NCBI GenBank assembly: GCA_963920665.1
Contig: OY987265.1
Coordinates: 25,921,001 to 25,985,000 of the forward strand
Origin: Straminergon stramineum
Lineage: Eukaryota; Streptophyta; Bryopsida; Hypnales; Calliergonaceae
Length of the DNA: 64,000 nucleotides
Reading direction: 5' to 3'
This document shows positions 24,178 to 36,253 of this stretch, piece by piece. A model generated the notes under the pieces. That model was not told where the DNA came from. It did no database searches and saw nothing but the letters and a program-made list of their open reading frames with translations. Made by a program: the position numbers and the translations under genes. The stretch's first letter is position 1; each line of letters begins with the position of its first letter.

Positions 24178-27100
24178 TACATGACATTGGTATTTATAAA
24201 CATACTACTTCTTTGCAATTCATTGCAGTATCATCAATAAATATTGGTGTAGGTGATCGAGAGTTTTTTTCATCCTCTTTGCTTCTTATGAAGGAAATGT
24301 AATGTATATTATTATTATTATTAAATTTTATTCATTTCAGTTTTGTATAAAATCATTCAAAATTTTGTAAACTTGTGGATGTCGCTTGTACAACCTTGTC
24401 TTTTGAATGTATGAAACTAAAATTTGAATGGAAAAGTTTGACAATGTCAAAGTATTACAGGTCCTTTAGGGCTTAATTAGACATATAAGTGTATAATTTC
24501 ATATAGGATTAGGGTCTTCAAAGTTCAATTGAATTCTAAGCCTAGGAAAAAAATATGAAATTATACATTGCTATTATTTTTCAATTGAAGTTCAAATTGC
24601 ATTTTTTAAGGAATAGAAAAGCCCTTGCAAAAGTTGTATAAGTACACAACTAAGTAAATGAATATAATTGCTAAAGTCCTGTTGTTCCTATGGGGGACAA
24701 AACGGATTTTGGATAGGCTTGAGTAACCTCAATTTTTGATGTGATTTTTTGAATTCTTTGTAAGATTGAAAATCACATTAGTTTTTTCAGAGTATAATTT
24801 TTCTTTCAATCAATGCCCAAGGATCATGCTGAAAAACGTTCCCTTTACTTTGAATGCAAATATCATGCAATCTATTTAGAAGGCCATATTCCTTATATTG
24901 AGACTTTTTGCACATTTTGAGAATGCAAGTTATTAGAAAATTCATTTAAAAAAATAGTAATTGAAACCCAAAATTAATTATGCTCAAATAGTGATCTTAT
25001 AATGAAATTCTAAAAATTGGTGTTGTTACCTATTTATAAGAAAATACTAGTAAAGAGATAAAGGGATTTTATTATCTTCAAGTGGAGGATAAAAATGAGA
25101 CTGCGAAAAGTCTCAATATAACAAATGTGGCCTTGTAGTGAAAGTTTCTAAAATTTCCCAATTATGTATTATATCATACTAGTCTAGTACAAGATCTTAC
25201 AGTTATATATGCAAAAAAGAATTTGTAAATTTTTTTGTTCTTTGTAATAGAAATGGAAATTTTGAATGATTTTTTTATTAATATAAGGGCCTTGAAATAT
25301 TAGGGGTTAAAATATTATAGCACTAATCTTTAATATTATTTGTGATATCAATTTTTGCATTATATTTATTTAAAAAAATTGGAATACAAAAATAGTATGC
25401 CAAACAAATTTCAAGAGTAATAATAAAAATAAAAAATGGAAAATTACCTCTTCCAAAAAAACTTTTTTGAATTGGAAAAGTTTCTATTGGAAGTCAAGCA
25501 TACCTATATCCCTTAACTATAGAAAAGTTAAAGTTAAAAATAAGAATAAATGTAATAATAAAGTATAGACACAATGTCATGGTGGCTAAAGTGTTTTGTA
25601 GCTCATCAATCTAGGGGCTTGATGGCCAAATGGCTCTATAGCTCTATACAACCAATTTTCTAATTTCTGATGCAAGAAAAAACTTCAAACTTCAATATCC
25701 TTCATCCCATGAATTGAAATGTGATAAAACTTGTTTTGTGCACCCCCTTCCCCAAGAGACTTTCCACTAGCACCAAGTCAATATCTCTCGTCCCCTATGG
25801 CTCAATGTACATAACAAAACAAAACAATACAAACAAATAGACTATATGCTTTAGTAATACAAATTTTTCAACCTTTTTTATGCTTAATGTATGGATTGTT
25901 TAAAGCATCATGTATTGTTACGACAATTACAATGGCTTATGTTGTGCTAAATAATTTAACTTCTTTCCAATTTATTCACTTTCCTATTTTTGTAAGTATT
26001 TTGTAAATATTTGATAAAAAAATTACTTTGAAATTTTACATCTCAAACTTTGAAATTAAAACTTTGTGAAACTTTAATATGTATAACTTCTCTCTTTGAA
26101 GACTTTTCAATCTTATCAAGAAATTTCCTATTATGCAATTGTGTTAAAAACTTGTAATCTACCTTTTCAACATAATGATTTTTTTGCTAATTATATAATA
26201 TTTCCTCTAGTTATTTTTTTATATATTTATCTATTTAAGATGAGTTGTAAATTTGAATAGCACCAATATTCCAAGATTCAATATCTTTCACCCTAGTGGT
26301 ACAAAATTGCAAACATTGTAAAACTTTTAATGTGCATTCCCTTTTGTACAAACAAATAAAAAAATTGAATTAAATTAAATAAATAATGGTTTGCTTTAGT
26401 ATTTAACAACTAAAAAAATTCAAATTTTATCATTGGATTTTTTTTTAAATATCATATAATATGTCATTGTAGAGAAAAATCATTGTTTCTTTGATACTAA
26501 AAGGTGATGATATTTTTAGGATTTCTTGAAATTTACACCCTAATATTGTATATTTTCACTACATTTTTTATAACTAAATCTATAATATGTTTTTCTATCA
26601 TATTTTTCAATCATTTTTCAATTGAACTAAGACCTTACGTATCTAAATCAACTATTTATAACAATAATAGTGTGCATTGAGAAAATTCTTTGTTATAGGT
26701 TATTTGAATATCTTTTGTAATCATACCATAAATGACCTTGACTATGGAATCAATGTGATATAAGAAAGTCCCTAACCAATAACTTAGCCAATAACCATTC
26801 GTTATCAAGAGTTTTAGTAATTTGTAGTTATAGTTAATGGGAAGGCACATAACTCTTCAAAATTAATTCTTTAGGCAAGTGCTATTGATAATCTCTAAAT
26901 TAGAATGGTAGTCACATAAATTTAGTATGTATTGTAAGCAAAAAAAATAGCATTAAACCTACAGTTGTTTTAGTGCCAAAATTATTCAATCATTTTTGTA
27001 TACAAAATGATGTAATGATAATGTTGATTTCATATTGTTTCATCATTTTGACATTAATATGATTGTGATTATTAAGTACATTTGTATTAATTAATGAAAA

Positions 27101-27189
27101 ATACAATGAAGGCTCTTTATTTAGCATGTATTGAAAAGTTCTAAAAATGAAAGGTGCATGAAGGTGTTTTGATAGGAATGATTTAACCT

Positions 27190-27640
27190 CTAAGGGCTTT
27201 GGCGTCCATTTTTTGAACAATGAACACATTGAAACTCTAGTTTCATCCTCCTAACTACTTGGATGAAAGTTATTCTAATTTTTGGAGATATGTTATCAAG
27301 TTGTTGATTCTATCGAAAGGTTGGATTTGGTGTTACTAGAGAACATATTTTTCTAAAATTACAAATGTGCAAGTATGTCAAATGGTCAAATTGCATTGAC
27401 TTTAGTTCAAAACTAGATTTGCCAAAATGACGCCTTAGATTTGAAGAACACAATAATTTCAAAAAATCACCATGTTAAGAGAACCTCATTTCAAATCCAT
27501 TCCACCAAATTTTTACTCAAAAAATGATAATATTTTGCTTGTAATTGAATTTTGAAGGAATTTTGGAATTTCTCTTTCAAAATTAATAGAAAAAGATTGG
27601 TGATAGCATTGGTGAATCTAATCCTACATATGGAATTTGC
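27190..27640 (+). repeat. Diverged inverted repeat, copy 1 (partner at 34960-35415)
   Basis: The block resembles the reverse complement of 34,960-35,415. Shared runs include GGATGAAAGTTA, GGATTTGGTGTTACTAGAG, TTTTTCTAAAATTAC, ATGCATTGACT-like, AAAACTAGATTTGCCAAAA and TTGGTGAATCTAA, in matching order. It is non-coding and of unknown element class. Confidence 0.7.
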
Positions 27641-28689
27641 AAATCATAGTCTACAACTTCTATTTGGATATCAATTTCAAAATATGTTTTCAAATAGCAC
27701 TTTATAATGATTTTCCTCAAATTGTCAATTTTGGAGATGAATCTTGATGTTTAGGGGTCAAAATAAACCATTCTTAATTACAAATTTCAAAATACTTTAA
27801 TCATTAAAAAAATAAAATTCTAAAGTGATTTAGAAAATGGAATGTTTGGATGAATTGAGTGAGTGGATATGTGACAATGCCACATGCCATACTAATTAAT
27901 AATTAATTGATATCTAAGTATTATTTAATTAATTAATTCTCTTTATTTTGTCTATCTACATGGAGTCACAGTGGGTTCATGGAACTTGTTGAACTTCTGT
28001 ATCTCACCATTTTGAGTAAAGAACAAAGTTCAATGAGTTTGTTGAACCATTGATTGTCTTCTATGTAAGATGCTCATTGAGTTTCTTGAACTAAAACCAA
28101 CTATCTACTATGATTTCCCCTAATAAAACCAAACATGTAGCACCCCAACAAGTTTTTACTACAAATGAATAACCAAAGTTACATGGTTAACTCTCATTTA
28201 AAAAAATTCCCTTTGTAAAACTTCAGCCCTTCAAGGCCTAGAAAACCACAAATTGATTTTTAGAGTGTGAAAAATACAAATAAATCATAATTAGTGCGAG
28301 AGGACTGATTGGAAGTGAGTTAGGAAATGGAGGTTCCAATTTTTTTTTATAATGAATTGGAAATAATATGATCTTGAAAATACAAATGCATGCAATAATT
28401 TTGTGCACTTTAATACATGGCTATATTTGTCAATATCCATATAATACATAGAAATATATGGAAAGAATTGCAAAAGATGTCTTCCTTTTGCATTTTGAAC
28501 AACAATGGTGGTGTTTGGGGGGAAATCAAACACAAAGATGTCAAAAATAGATACTTAGGCCCTTTTTGAAAAGAAAGGAACTATAAAAAATATATGGCAT
28601 ATAATATTGTGTATAGTAGTGTTTTCGAAACTTTCATGTGTAATGGTCAACAATGAGTTTTTTTAGTCTTTTTTCTATCTTTTGTTGTA

Positions 28690-29240
28690 AACATGTGATT
28701 GCAAGAAACACCTACTAATTTTGTTGTATTTTCACAATATTCATGCTTAATTTTCTAGAGTATTTTAAAATTATAAAAAAACATTAAAAAATATGGCCAT
28801 TGTAGACACCATTAAGAAGATTGTACCATAGGAAGATAAAACATAGAAAAATTTTTTTAGTAGGAGAAGGGAAAACTAAAGGTGCAAAATCTCAAGAAAA
28901 TAGATACATAGATATTTTTCATTTGTAAAAAATAGATTAAAAATAAATAAATAAAACAACAATCCATTTATAACAACTCTATGGAAATGGTCATTCCCCA
29001 AAAGAACTAGCAAAGTAATTATTTTACATATTTCAAAATGCAAGCATGGCTATTCTTTGATAATAGTATATTTTTGAAAAATGAAAAAAGATTATTAAGA
29101 TGTATAGTAGTCTCAAGTACCTTACTAATGAATCTTGAGTCGTTTAGAGCCAAAGTACAAAAGTTATGGCAAAGAAAAATCAATTCTCATGATGAGATAC
29201 AAAATAGAATAGGTGTTTCTTGTAGTCATCTATATGTTGG
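28690..29240 (+). repeat. Diverged direct repeat, right copy (partner at 17515-18220)
   Basis: This is the second copy of the block described at 17,515-18,220, in the same orientation. It contains a frame of 84 codons from 29,038 that shows no known motif and is probably chance. Confidence 0.6.
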
Positions 29241-29596
29241 TTTCAACTACCCCTATGCAAGTGTCCATCAATCACTAAAGAAACACAATTGAACTTGGGT
29301 CAATTTTGAATAGAAGGTTTTGTATACGCCTATCTTGAGAGTTTCTCATATCAAGCATGTGTTTACACACATAGAAGGTCTACTTTTCAGTGTTGATTGC
29401 TATGTATGAATTATAAAGAAAGGTCTACTGAATCCAAAGGTCTTATCAAAGTGAATTGTTTATGAGGTTGTTGACTTGTGCTACAATTTTTTTTCCAAAT
29501 ATCAATGTCAATGCCATTGTGTACATTGTGAGGAAACTTTCAATTTTTGCAAAACCAATGGTGGATTGTCCTAATTTTTTGCACACCCATTGTTTA

Positions 29597-30166
29597 TTAC
29601 TCATTCTCTAATTTGATAAAAATATCTTTTTTCACCTTGGCTTGTCTAAGGTAGAGGCACCAATTGTCAACCACGCCCAATATCCAACTTGTAGGGGGTA
29701 TAATTTCCAACCACGGGCTGGAATGTGTTTTTTTGGTCCTTTTCAAAATGGGGACTAATAAGATTATGACACATGTCCCAAAGTAGTGAGCAAAAAAGTA
29801 GGAAGCATTGAGCGGCAAAGTAGTTCTTGAATGATTGGAATTGGAAGAGTCTAGACATTGACTATGGGTCATAAGTACTTTTTGGCTCCCCAAATTCACA
29901 GTAATTTCAATTTTGAGTAAAAAATTAAAAAAATTTTGCAATCCCCATACTTCCTATCTTCCTACATGTCCGAGAAAAATTTCGACGATCTCGTACTGCT
30001 CACAATCTGCTCCAAAATTGCTTAAATGATCGGCTATTGGTGCCTCAACCTTATCCTCTGTAATCCCATAGCTGCTAAAGACTCTGTCTATTTCTTGTCT
30101 CAGACTGACCAAAACAGCCCTGAACCTTAAAGGGTTAGTATCTGACAGATCTTCTGTAGGTCTCAA
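29597..30166 (-). pseudogene. Terminal-exon-like fragment interrupted by a TIR element
   Basis: On the minus strand 30,166-30,052 reads as protein (LSDTNPLRFRAV, LRQEIDRVFSSYGITED). The frame then enters the 403-bp TIR element. If the element and one TA copy are left out, the same frame continues at 29,646 as RQAKVKKDIFIKLENE and ends at a stop at 29,597. Frame continuity across a clean TA-bounded insertion argues that this was a real last exon. I do not recognise the protein. No convincing upstream exons lie between here and the F-box gene stop at 30,662, so it may be a relic. Confidence 0.5.
29649..30051. mobile_element. TA-flanked TIR element (AGGTAGAGGCACC type)
   Basis: The ends are TA-AGGTAGAGGCACCAATTG and CTATTGGTGCCTCAACCT-TA, an imperfect ~18-bp terminal inverted repeat with TA on both sides. 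The element is 403 bp with no coding capacity. Its right half (AAATTCACAGTAATTTCAAT..., then TTCCTACATG) resembles the right half of the element at 59,588-59,974. It appears to sit inside a coding exon (29,597-30,166, minus strand). Confidence 0.75.
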
Positions 30167-30661
30167 ACTGAATGTGACAAAGAGCCATGGATTAAGTTAT
30201 CATAATAACATCAAGACAGTGCGCTTTCTGGGCTGTGTGTGATCATTTCGTCACCGGTGTAGCAATGATAAAAAAGATATCAATAATCTGTAATAAGAAA
30301 CATGATCAATAGACATTCAATTGGTCCTTCAGATTGTTCACTCATGCAAACAAATGAAGCAGAGGAGATGAATCAAGGATGCATGCGGCGCATTCACTCT
30401 TGAAACGGAACTACAAAATTTCTGGTATTTGCAATAGTATAATGAAACCTTGGACCACCTCTCAGTTTATCACAATGGACACCTGTGTTTTGTACTGTAC
30501 TGTACACTTGTGGGATTGTCGAATGGAGTGGAATGGAAATTCTTGCAAAATCTGTGAGGAAGGGCTGGTGCCCAGTTTTGTGAAAATTTACCGACAGGAG
30601 GGAAATCCTAGTGATCGATGGAAATGGTGCATTGGGTTGTTGTGGCAGGGGAGAAGTTAAC

Positions 30662-32496
30662 TTAGCTGGCTCCTCTCGAAGAAATGTTGGGAGCCAAGAG
30701 CTTGCCAGTGACGCCGTAGAGGTCGATGGAGTACTGCACCAACCTGTTGCGAACATCTGGGAGGCGTATGCAGCCACCGCACAAAAGAAACTGAAAGTTG
30801 CCGTTGAGAGTCTTCCTCACGAAGAACTCTCCCACCTTGCCGCAAGCTCGGCATGCATGTCTGTAGTACAGGGACCTCCACTGCAAGTTCAACATAAATT
30901 AAATTCATAAGTATATGATACGTATCGCTGTGGTCATGGTGCAGAGGCTATGGAAGTATTCGAAAATTGCAGCAAGATCGTGATTGAATTAGGTTTCATA
31001 ACTTTAGTTTCAAGTTGCTAGCATGAAGGGCTAGTGATTTCTCCACACTTCGTAAGCTCGGTTCGAAAACCGCGAAGTGGAATTGTGTTGCGAAGTTTAT
31101 GATTACTCACCGGGAAGGCTGGAGTAGCACCACGAGGAAGACGGGGCAATGACCATCCTTTCCGGTGGCATTCTTCCCTGAAAGCTGATTCGCAAAGTCG
31201 TGCCCATGATCTACATACCTGCAAAATAGCACCGTACTAGCATCAATTGGAATTCAATTCCATGTGTTCACATGGCCGCTTGAATTCACGCCATTTAAGT
31301 TCTTCACTTGAAGGAAAATTTAGAGAAGTGGGAAGTGCGCACTCGAGCAGCTTGAAGAAGATTGGCAGGTGGAAGCTTCTCAAGAATGCTCTGCAGCAAA
31401 TCTTCTTCTCCACGCTCTGTGAGCCGCTGCAAGACAGGGCGATTTGCAGGATCGTGGAATCGTTTACCAGAGGGACTGGCGACGTCGCCACCAAAATCTG
31501 CCACATTTAACCACATAATAGATCAGTCTTGTCGAGGCATTCCTTATAAACTCACAGACCATAAAGCTAGATATCGCTGGAGAATCACGCTGCACTGAGA
31601 AATCCTTAGGTACCGGTACAAAATCTGAAATTCTGAAGCTATCTTGTACCTTTGCTTCCAGAATCGCAATTCATTCTCAGTCCTTTAATCCGTTCATCAG
31701 CAAGCATTTTAGAGTTATAGCAGCCTCCCATCCACGGCGTGCCTTTGTATAACCAGCATATGTTTTTCTTTTTCCTCTTGAATTTTGAGATTTTGCGCTG
31801 AACTCTGGCAGGCCTTCCAGTTCGACAACTCATTAGTGAGGCAGCTCGCTTTTCATATAAACGAGCGCTTTTCCTTCTTTGCGGCGCTTGTTGGCAGCAG
31901 CCACTGCAAGTCTTGAAGTCCTTTTCATCTTCCTTCCTTCCCTCTTGTTCTGGTACTGGAGGTTCAAAATGTGTCACGAATATTCTCTGATCTAATACTT
32001 TACCCTCACACACTCTGCTAAATTGATCTAATTCTCGGATACCGAAGCACGACGATTGAAAATCGATATTCGAGTTATGCTTTTTTGGAGAACAGAGGTG
32101 CAAGCTGTAAAAGTATTGCTCACCTGAAGAATAGAGAGACTTCACCGAAACCAATAGTGATCGCTTGTTCCTTCTCGACCTCGTTCGGAGCCAATATTGT
32201 GGACTTCCAAGGGGGCAATTTAACAACGCCGCACGTTTCTCGAAGAGACGTGCACTTTTCCGGATCGTAGGCATAGTCGGAGAAGCTACTTGCATATTTC
32301 GGCTACTTGAAGTGGTGATGGCGATGGCGGCAGCGGGTTCTTCCTTCTTCGGCGTCGACCTGAGATGATTTTCTTTGAAGATGCTGTAGAGGGAATCCAC
32401 TGCGACGAAGATTTTTCCTCCATTCCTACTGCCACTCCTTGCTCTCAACCAATACTTTGAGGTGCCGGAACTTAATCTTGGCTGGACCATCTTCAA
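30662..32496 (-). CDS. F-box protein with duplicated basic N-terminal motif and C-terminal Cys pairs
   Basis: Four exons join in phase: 32496-31650, 31497-31343, 31218-31111 and 30880-30662, giving 442 residues. The F-box spans about residues 313-358 (EEDLLQSILEKLPPANLLQA, then ARVCRSWARLCESAFREECH). Such proteins select substrates for SCF ubiquitin ligases through SKP1. The C-terminal exon (WRSLYYRHACRACGKVGEFF...) holds CxxC pairs at about 380/383 and 404/407, compatible with a small zinc-binding fold. The long N-terminal exon is basic and internally duplicated: KSARLFEKRAALL near 80-92 against KSARLYEKRAASL near 209-221, and YWLRARS near 15 against YWLRTRS near 101. No LRR, Kelch or WD repeats follow the F-box. 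The minor donor GTGCGC after exon 2 is the weakest junction. F-box is confident; the substrate is unknown. Confidence 0.8.
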
Positions 32497-34860
32497 TTTA
32501 ACCTCACTATGACCGGTTGGGCGAAGTCAATTTATACCCTTTACGGCCTCCAATCTTCACAGAAACTGCAGCAGGACAAGCTGCCAATATAAATACAAAT
32601 AAATTTCAGCACTTTTAATCTATTGAACAAAATAACAATTATATCGTAGACATGAAAGTCTCAACCTAAATACAGATTGACATGCTGCTCGAGCAGGATG
32701 ACGACGCCATATCGTGTTATCTTCACTGGTTTAGGCTTAGGGCTGAAAATCTTCAAGATTGTTTCTCTCCCTCAGATTAATTGTCAGTGTTTGACGCCGT
32801 AAATGAAACCAACTACTATTGTATGCCGGCACCTATTCCAGTGCCCGGCGGTGAACTGCGAAAATTGCTGACAGTACAAACTCTCAGTTGGGTATTGAAA
32901 TATAATTATGATTACCCAATTGACCCGTCAGATTATTCAGAATGAGCATCCCTCAAGAACTAATTTCAAGAAACTGCTGCATGAATAAGAGGATAAACGG
33001 TTCATCTACACAGTTTGCTCATTCTTAAAACACAGTGTATCCACGGTGACAAATGGAAGCTCGGAGTGTGCTCCGTAAGATCATTATTCAATCGGTTTTC
33101 CTGTCTTCGGGCAGTTTCGAAAGGCTGATTCCAAGAACTCAAGCTGCTGGAGTATTTATCAAAACCCATTTTCATGAGAAATAAAGGCCATTGCCAATAA
33201 GCAGGATAACCGACTGTGCGTGTAAAGAACAATGTCGAGACTCGATCTGGCCTCACGAGCCAAGACACAGAATATATTTAAGAATTTAAAATTATTTACG
33301 CGTTCAATATTCTTATTCGATTTCAAAGTTTCCCAGGGTTGCTACGCATGTATCAAAGAAAGATATAAGGGCGTTCTGGACGCACCGTCCGACAACATAT
33401 TTCTTTCAGCCTCCTCTAAACCCTTGCAAAGTCACCAGGATGGACTCCTGGCCAGGAAAGATTTGAGGCCATGTTTATCCGCCCATGGTTTTAGGAACAA
33501 GAGCAACCATTCAAGTTCTTCTAAGTCTTAGGTTTGATCAATCAGCGAGCAAAGTGTTTCAGGCGCACTCGATTTATCCACTCTTCACAATGTAACCGTT
33601 ATTTATGTGCATTCAACAGCGTTGGATGAAATATTATAAGAAAGCAGGTGCGCACGGATTGACAGATGCATGGTTCATGACCCCCGAGTTTGAAGTATTC
33701 CACATACCGACCAACCTGAGGACGCATGCATGCAGTATCCCTTCGTGAACCGGCGCACTTTTGCAATATTAATACCCAACTGATAATATGATTGTTATTT
33801 CTTCACATCGACGTTGCTGCTTCATTAACCCACCTCCATATATGTATGTGCTCTGTTTGTGCTCTGTCGCGCCGTCTGTGCCACTCCCTCTTCTGAATCT
33901 CTCCAACCTCCAATAATCAACTCCTATTTACACACCCATCTCATCATTTTTGCAAACCTCTCGGCCTACCTAAGTGGGCGGCTGCGCGCATGCCTCTCAA
34001 TACTTCTCGGTTAGTTAATTTCTATCAACGCCAGCCGTTTCTTGAATGAGCCGAGACTGCCTACTGGAGTGAGTCGGAGTCGGAAGCCTCGATGCAGAGC
34101 TAGATGAATGATTTTCAATTTCTCATCAGCAAGTGTGAATGCCATGCCATGTGGGAAACACCATACTTAATTAGTTACCCCAAATGCGAGGTTGTTCGGG
34201 AGCAAAACAATCGAAAGTCATGCGATTCGGGCAGAAATTTCATTGGCAGAATCGACAGGAAAGGGAGGCGAGCTGATGTGCAGATTGATGTGGAGATAGA
34301 ATGAAAAGCCCCTTGGCCGGAGAAGAGGGGAAAGAGCTCGGCCAGTCGGACTTGCCGCGTGCTACTTTATTGTTAGAAATTATAGAAACTTAAGTTTGCT
34401 TGAGTTAAGTTACTGTACTCACTGTAGTGAAGAGGCCAAGGGAATGCAAAAAGCTTCAGAGGTCGCTTGTGTGCTCTGGCAATCCTCGGCCGCCAACTGG
34501 ATGTGCCGCTTCTCCGAACTCTCTGTCTCGCCCAATCACCGTGCCCTCACCAGGCGCCGTCGATCGGCTTGCTCAATCGACGGTTTTCCGCTGTCCACGT
34601 CTGACTTCAGCTTCTCCGACGGTTATCAGTCGTTCACAGTTTGTTAAACTCAGTCTGTTCCACTCTCCTCTCCACTCCACCAAAGGATTACTTAGAATTA
34701 TCCTAAAAGTCATCCTTCCTCTCTTTCTAAAAAAGACCTGTGTTTCCTTTGTAAAATACAAAAGGAAACAAAGGGTCTTTTTCAAAAACAAAAATAGGGG
34801 GAGTCTCATTTTTTACACTTTCACCTCTTAACCCCTAAAGGTTCAAATTCATCTCTAGAA
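32497..34860. other. 5' flank of the F-box gene and unassigned sequence
   Basis: GC is intermediate, as in other promoter and leader regions of the window, and falls to desert values after about 34,800. Frames of 70-134 codons occur on both strands, but none has a recognisable motif or coherent splice partners. Confidence 0.4.
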
Positions 34861-34959
34861 TTGGCAATTTGAGAAAAAAACATTATAAAGTGTTATTTGG
34901 AAGCATATGTTGGAATTGGTATACAAATAGAAGTTGTAGAGTGAGAGTTTTAGATTCCA

Positions 34960-35415
34960 TCTGTATGGTTAGATTCACCAATGCTTTCACCAATATTTTT
35001 TTTTTAAATTTTGAAAGGAAAAATTTAAAATTCCTTCTAAATTCAATTACAAGCAAAATATTATCTTTTTTTGAGTAAAATTTGTTGGTATGGATTTGAA
35101 ATGAGGTTCTCTCTACATGGTATGGTGATTTTTTGAATTTTTTTTGTTCTTTACATCTATGACCACCTTTTGGCAAATCTAGTTTTGAACTAGAGTCAAT
35201 GCAATTTTGGCTTGGTCAACCACTTGATATACTTGCACAAGGGTAATTTTAGAAAAATATGTACTCTAGTAACACCAAATCCAACTATTGGATAGGACAA
35301 CAACTTGATAAAGTATCTCCACAAATTAGAGTAACTTTCATCCAAGTAGTAAGGAGGATGAAACTTTAATTTCAATCTGCTCATTGTCCAAAAAATGGAT
35401 GTTGGGATGCTTTGG
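34960..35415 (-). repeat. Diverged inverted repeat, copy 2 (partner at 27190-27640)
   Basis: Reverse-complement copy of the block at 27,190-27,640, about 7.5 kb away. It is AT-rich and non-coding; short frames on both strands are incidental. Confidence 0.7.
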
Positions 35416-36177
35416 AATTAACACTTGAATGATGAGGCCCCCATGACCAAGGTAGTCACTAAAATTGCTCTGATGATTAAACCAATGGGTGCATTATTTG
35501 TTTCTATAACAAACAATGATGTCATCCATCAACCACTTTTGGGCTTCATCGTCCTTTAAGGGCTAATTATAAGTGTACAATAGCCAACCCATTTGTGACC
35601 ACTCCTCCATTTGGAGAGTGTAGGGAGGTCTATTTCCATGCAAGGATGAGACAAATAAGGGACAAAGAATGAGAAATTATGATTGGGCTATAGGACCTTT
35701 GATTTTGCAAGCACCCCTTGGTCAAAAATAGAATGACCTATATAACTAGTATAGGACAAATAAAATCTTCACCTTGAAAATTCATGATAATTTTGTTTTG
35801 GAAAATAAAATTGTGAAAACTTATGGAATCCTCTTGAAATCTATTTCTACACAGGCAATTTTTTTTTTCATTCAACATACATGCACTCTAGATATGCTCA
35901 ATTGCTTAAGTGGTCAAAAATGGATTGGGGCCCTTCCTTCAAAAAATGGTTGGGGTGAACCGATCCCCTCACTTGCCTTTGATTCTATCCTTGGGAAAAA
36001 TGTTGGAATTTTTTATTTGCCACTTGACATAATAAAAATTGGACATTTTAAATTCTTTTTTGTAATCAAAAGCCCAAATTAGCTAGGAGAGGTATAGAAA
36101 ATAAATTAATCTAGTACAAAATAGGGGGTCTTTTTATACATGCACCCTTGAAATGACTTTGGGAAGACAAGTGAAGA

Positions 36178-36253
<76 letters not shown>

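Larger units (their letters stand above)
17351..29590. other. 12-kb AT-rich gene desert with decayed repeats
   Basis: No frame exceeds 90 codons and no transposase, reverse transcriptase, integrase or cellular motif was seen. The stretch is dominated by A/T runs and diverged repeats, of which the recognisable ones are listed separately. Minor simple repeats include (ATT)n near 24,309-24,323. What is not listed looks like decayed, unassignable repeat sequence. Confidence 0.6.

Noticed and set aside
17515..29240. Calling the whole desert one LTR retrotransposon
   Set aside because: The flanking direct repeats are diverged, and no gag, protease, integrase or reverse-transcriptase motif, primer-binding site or polypurine tract was seen.
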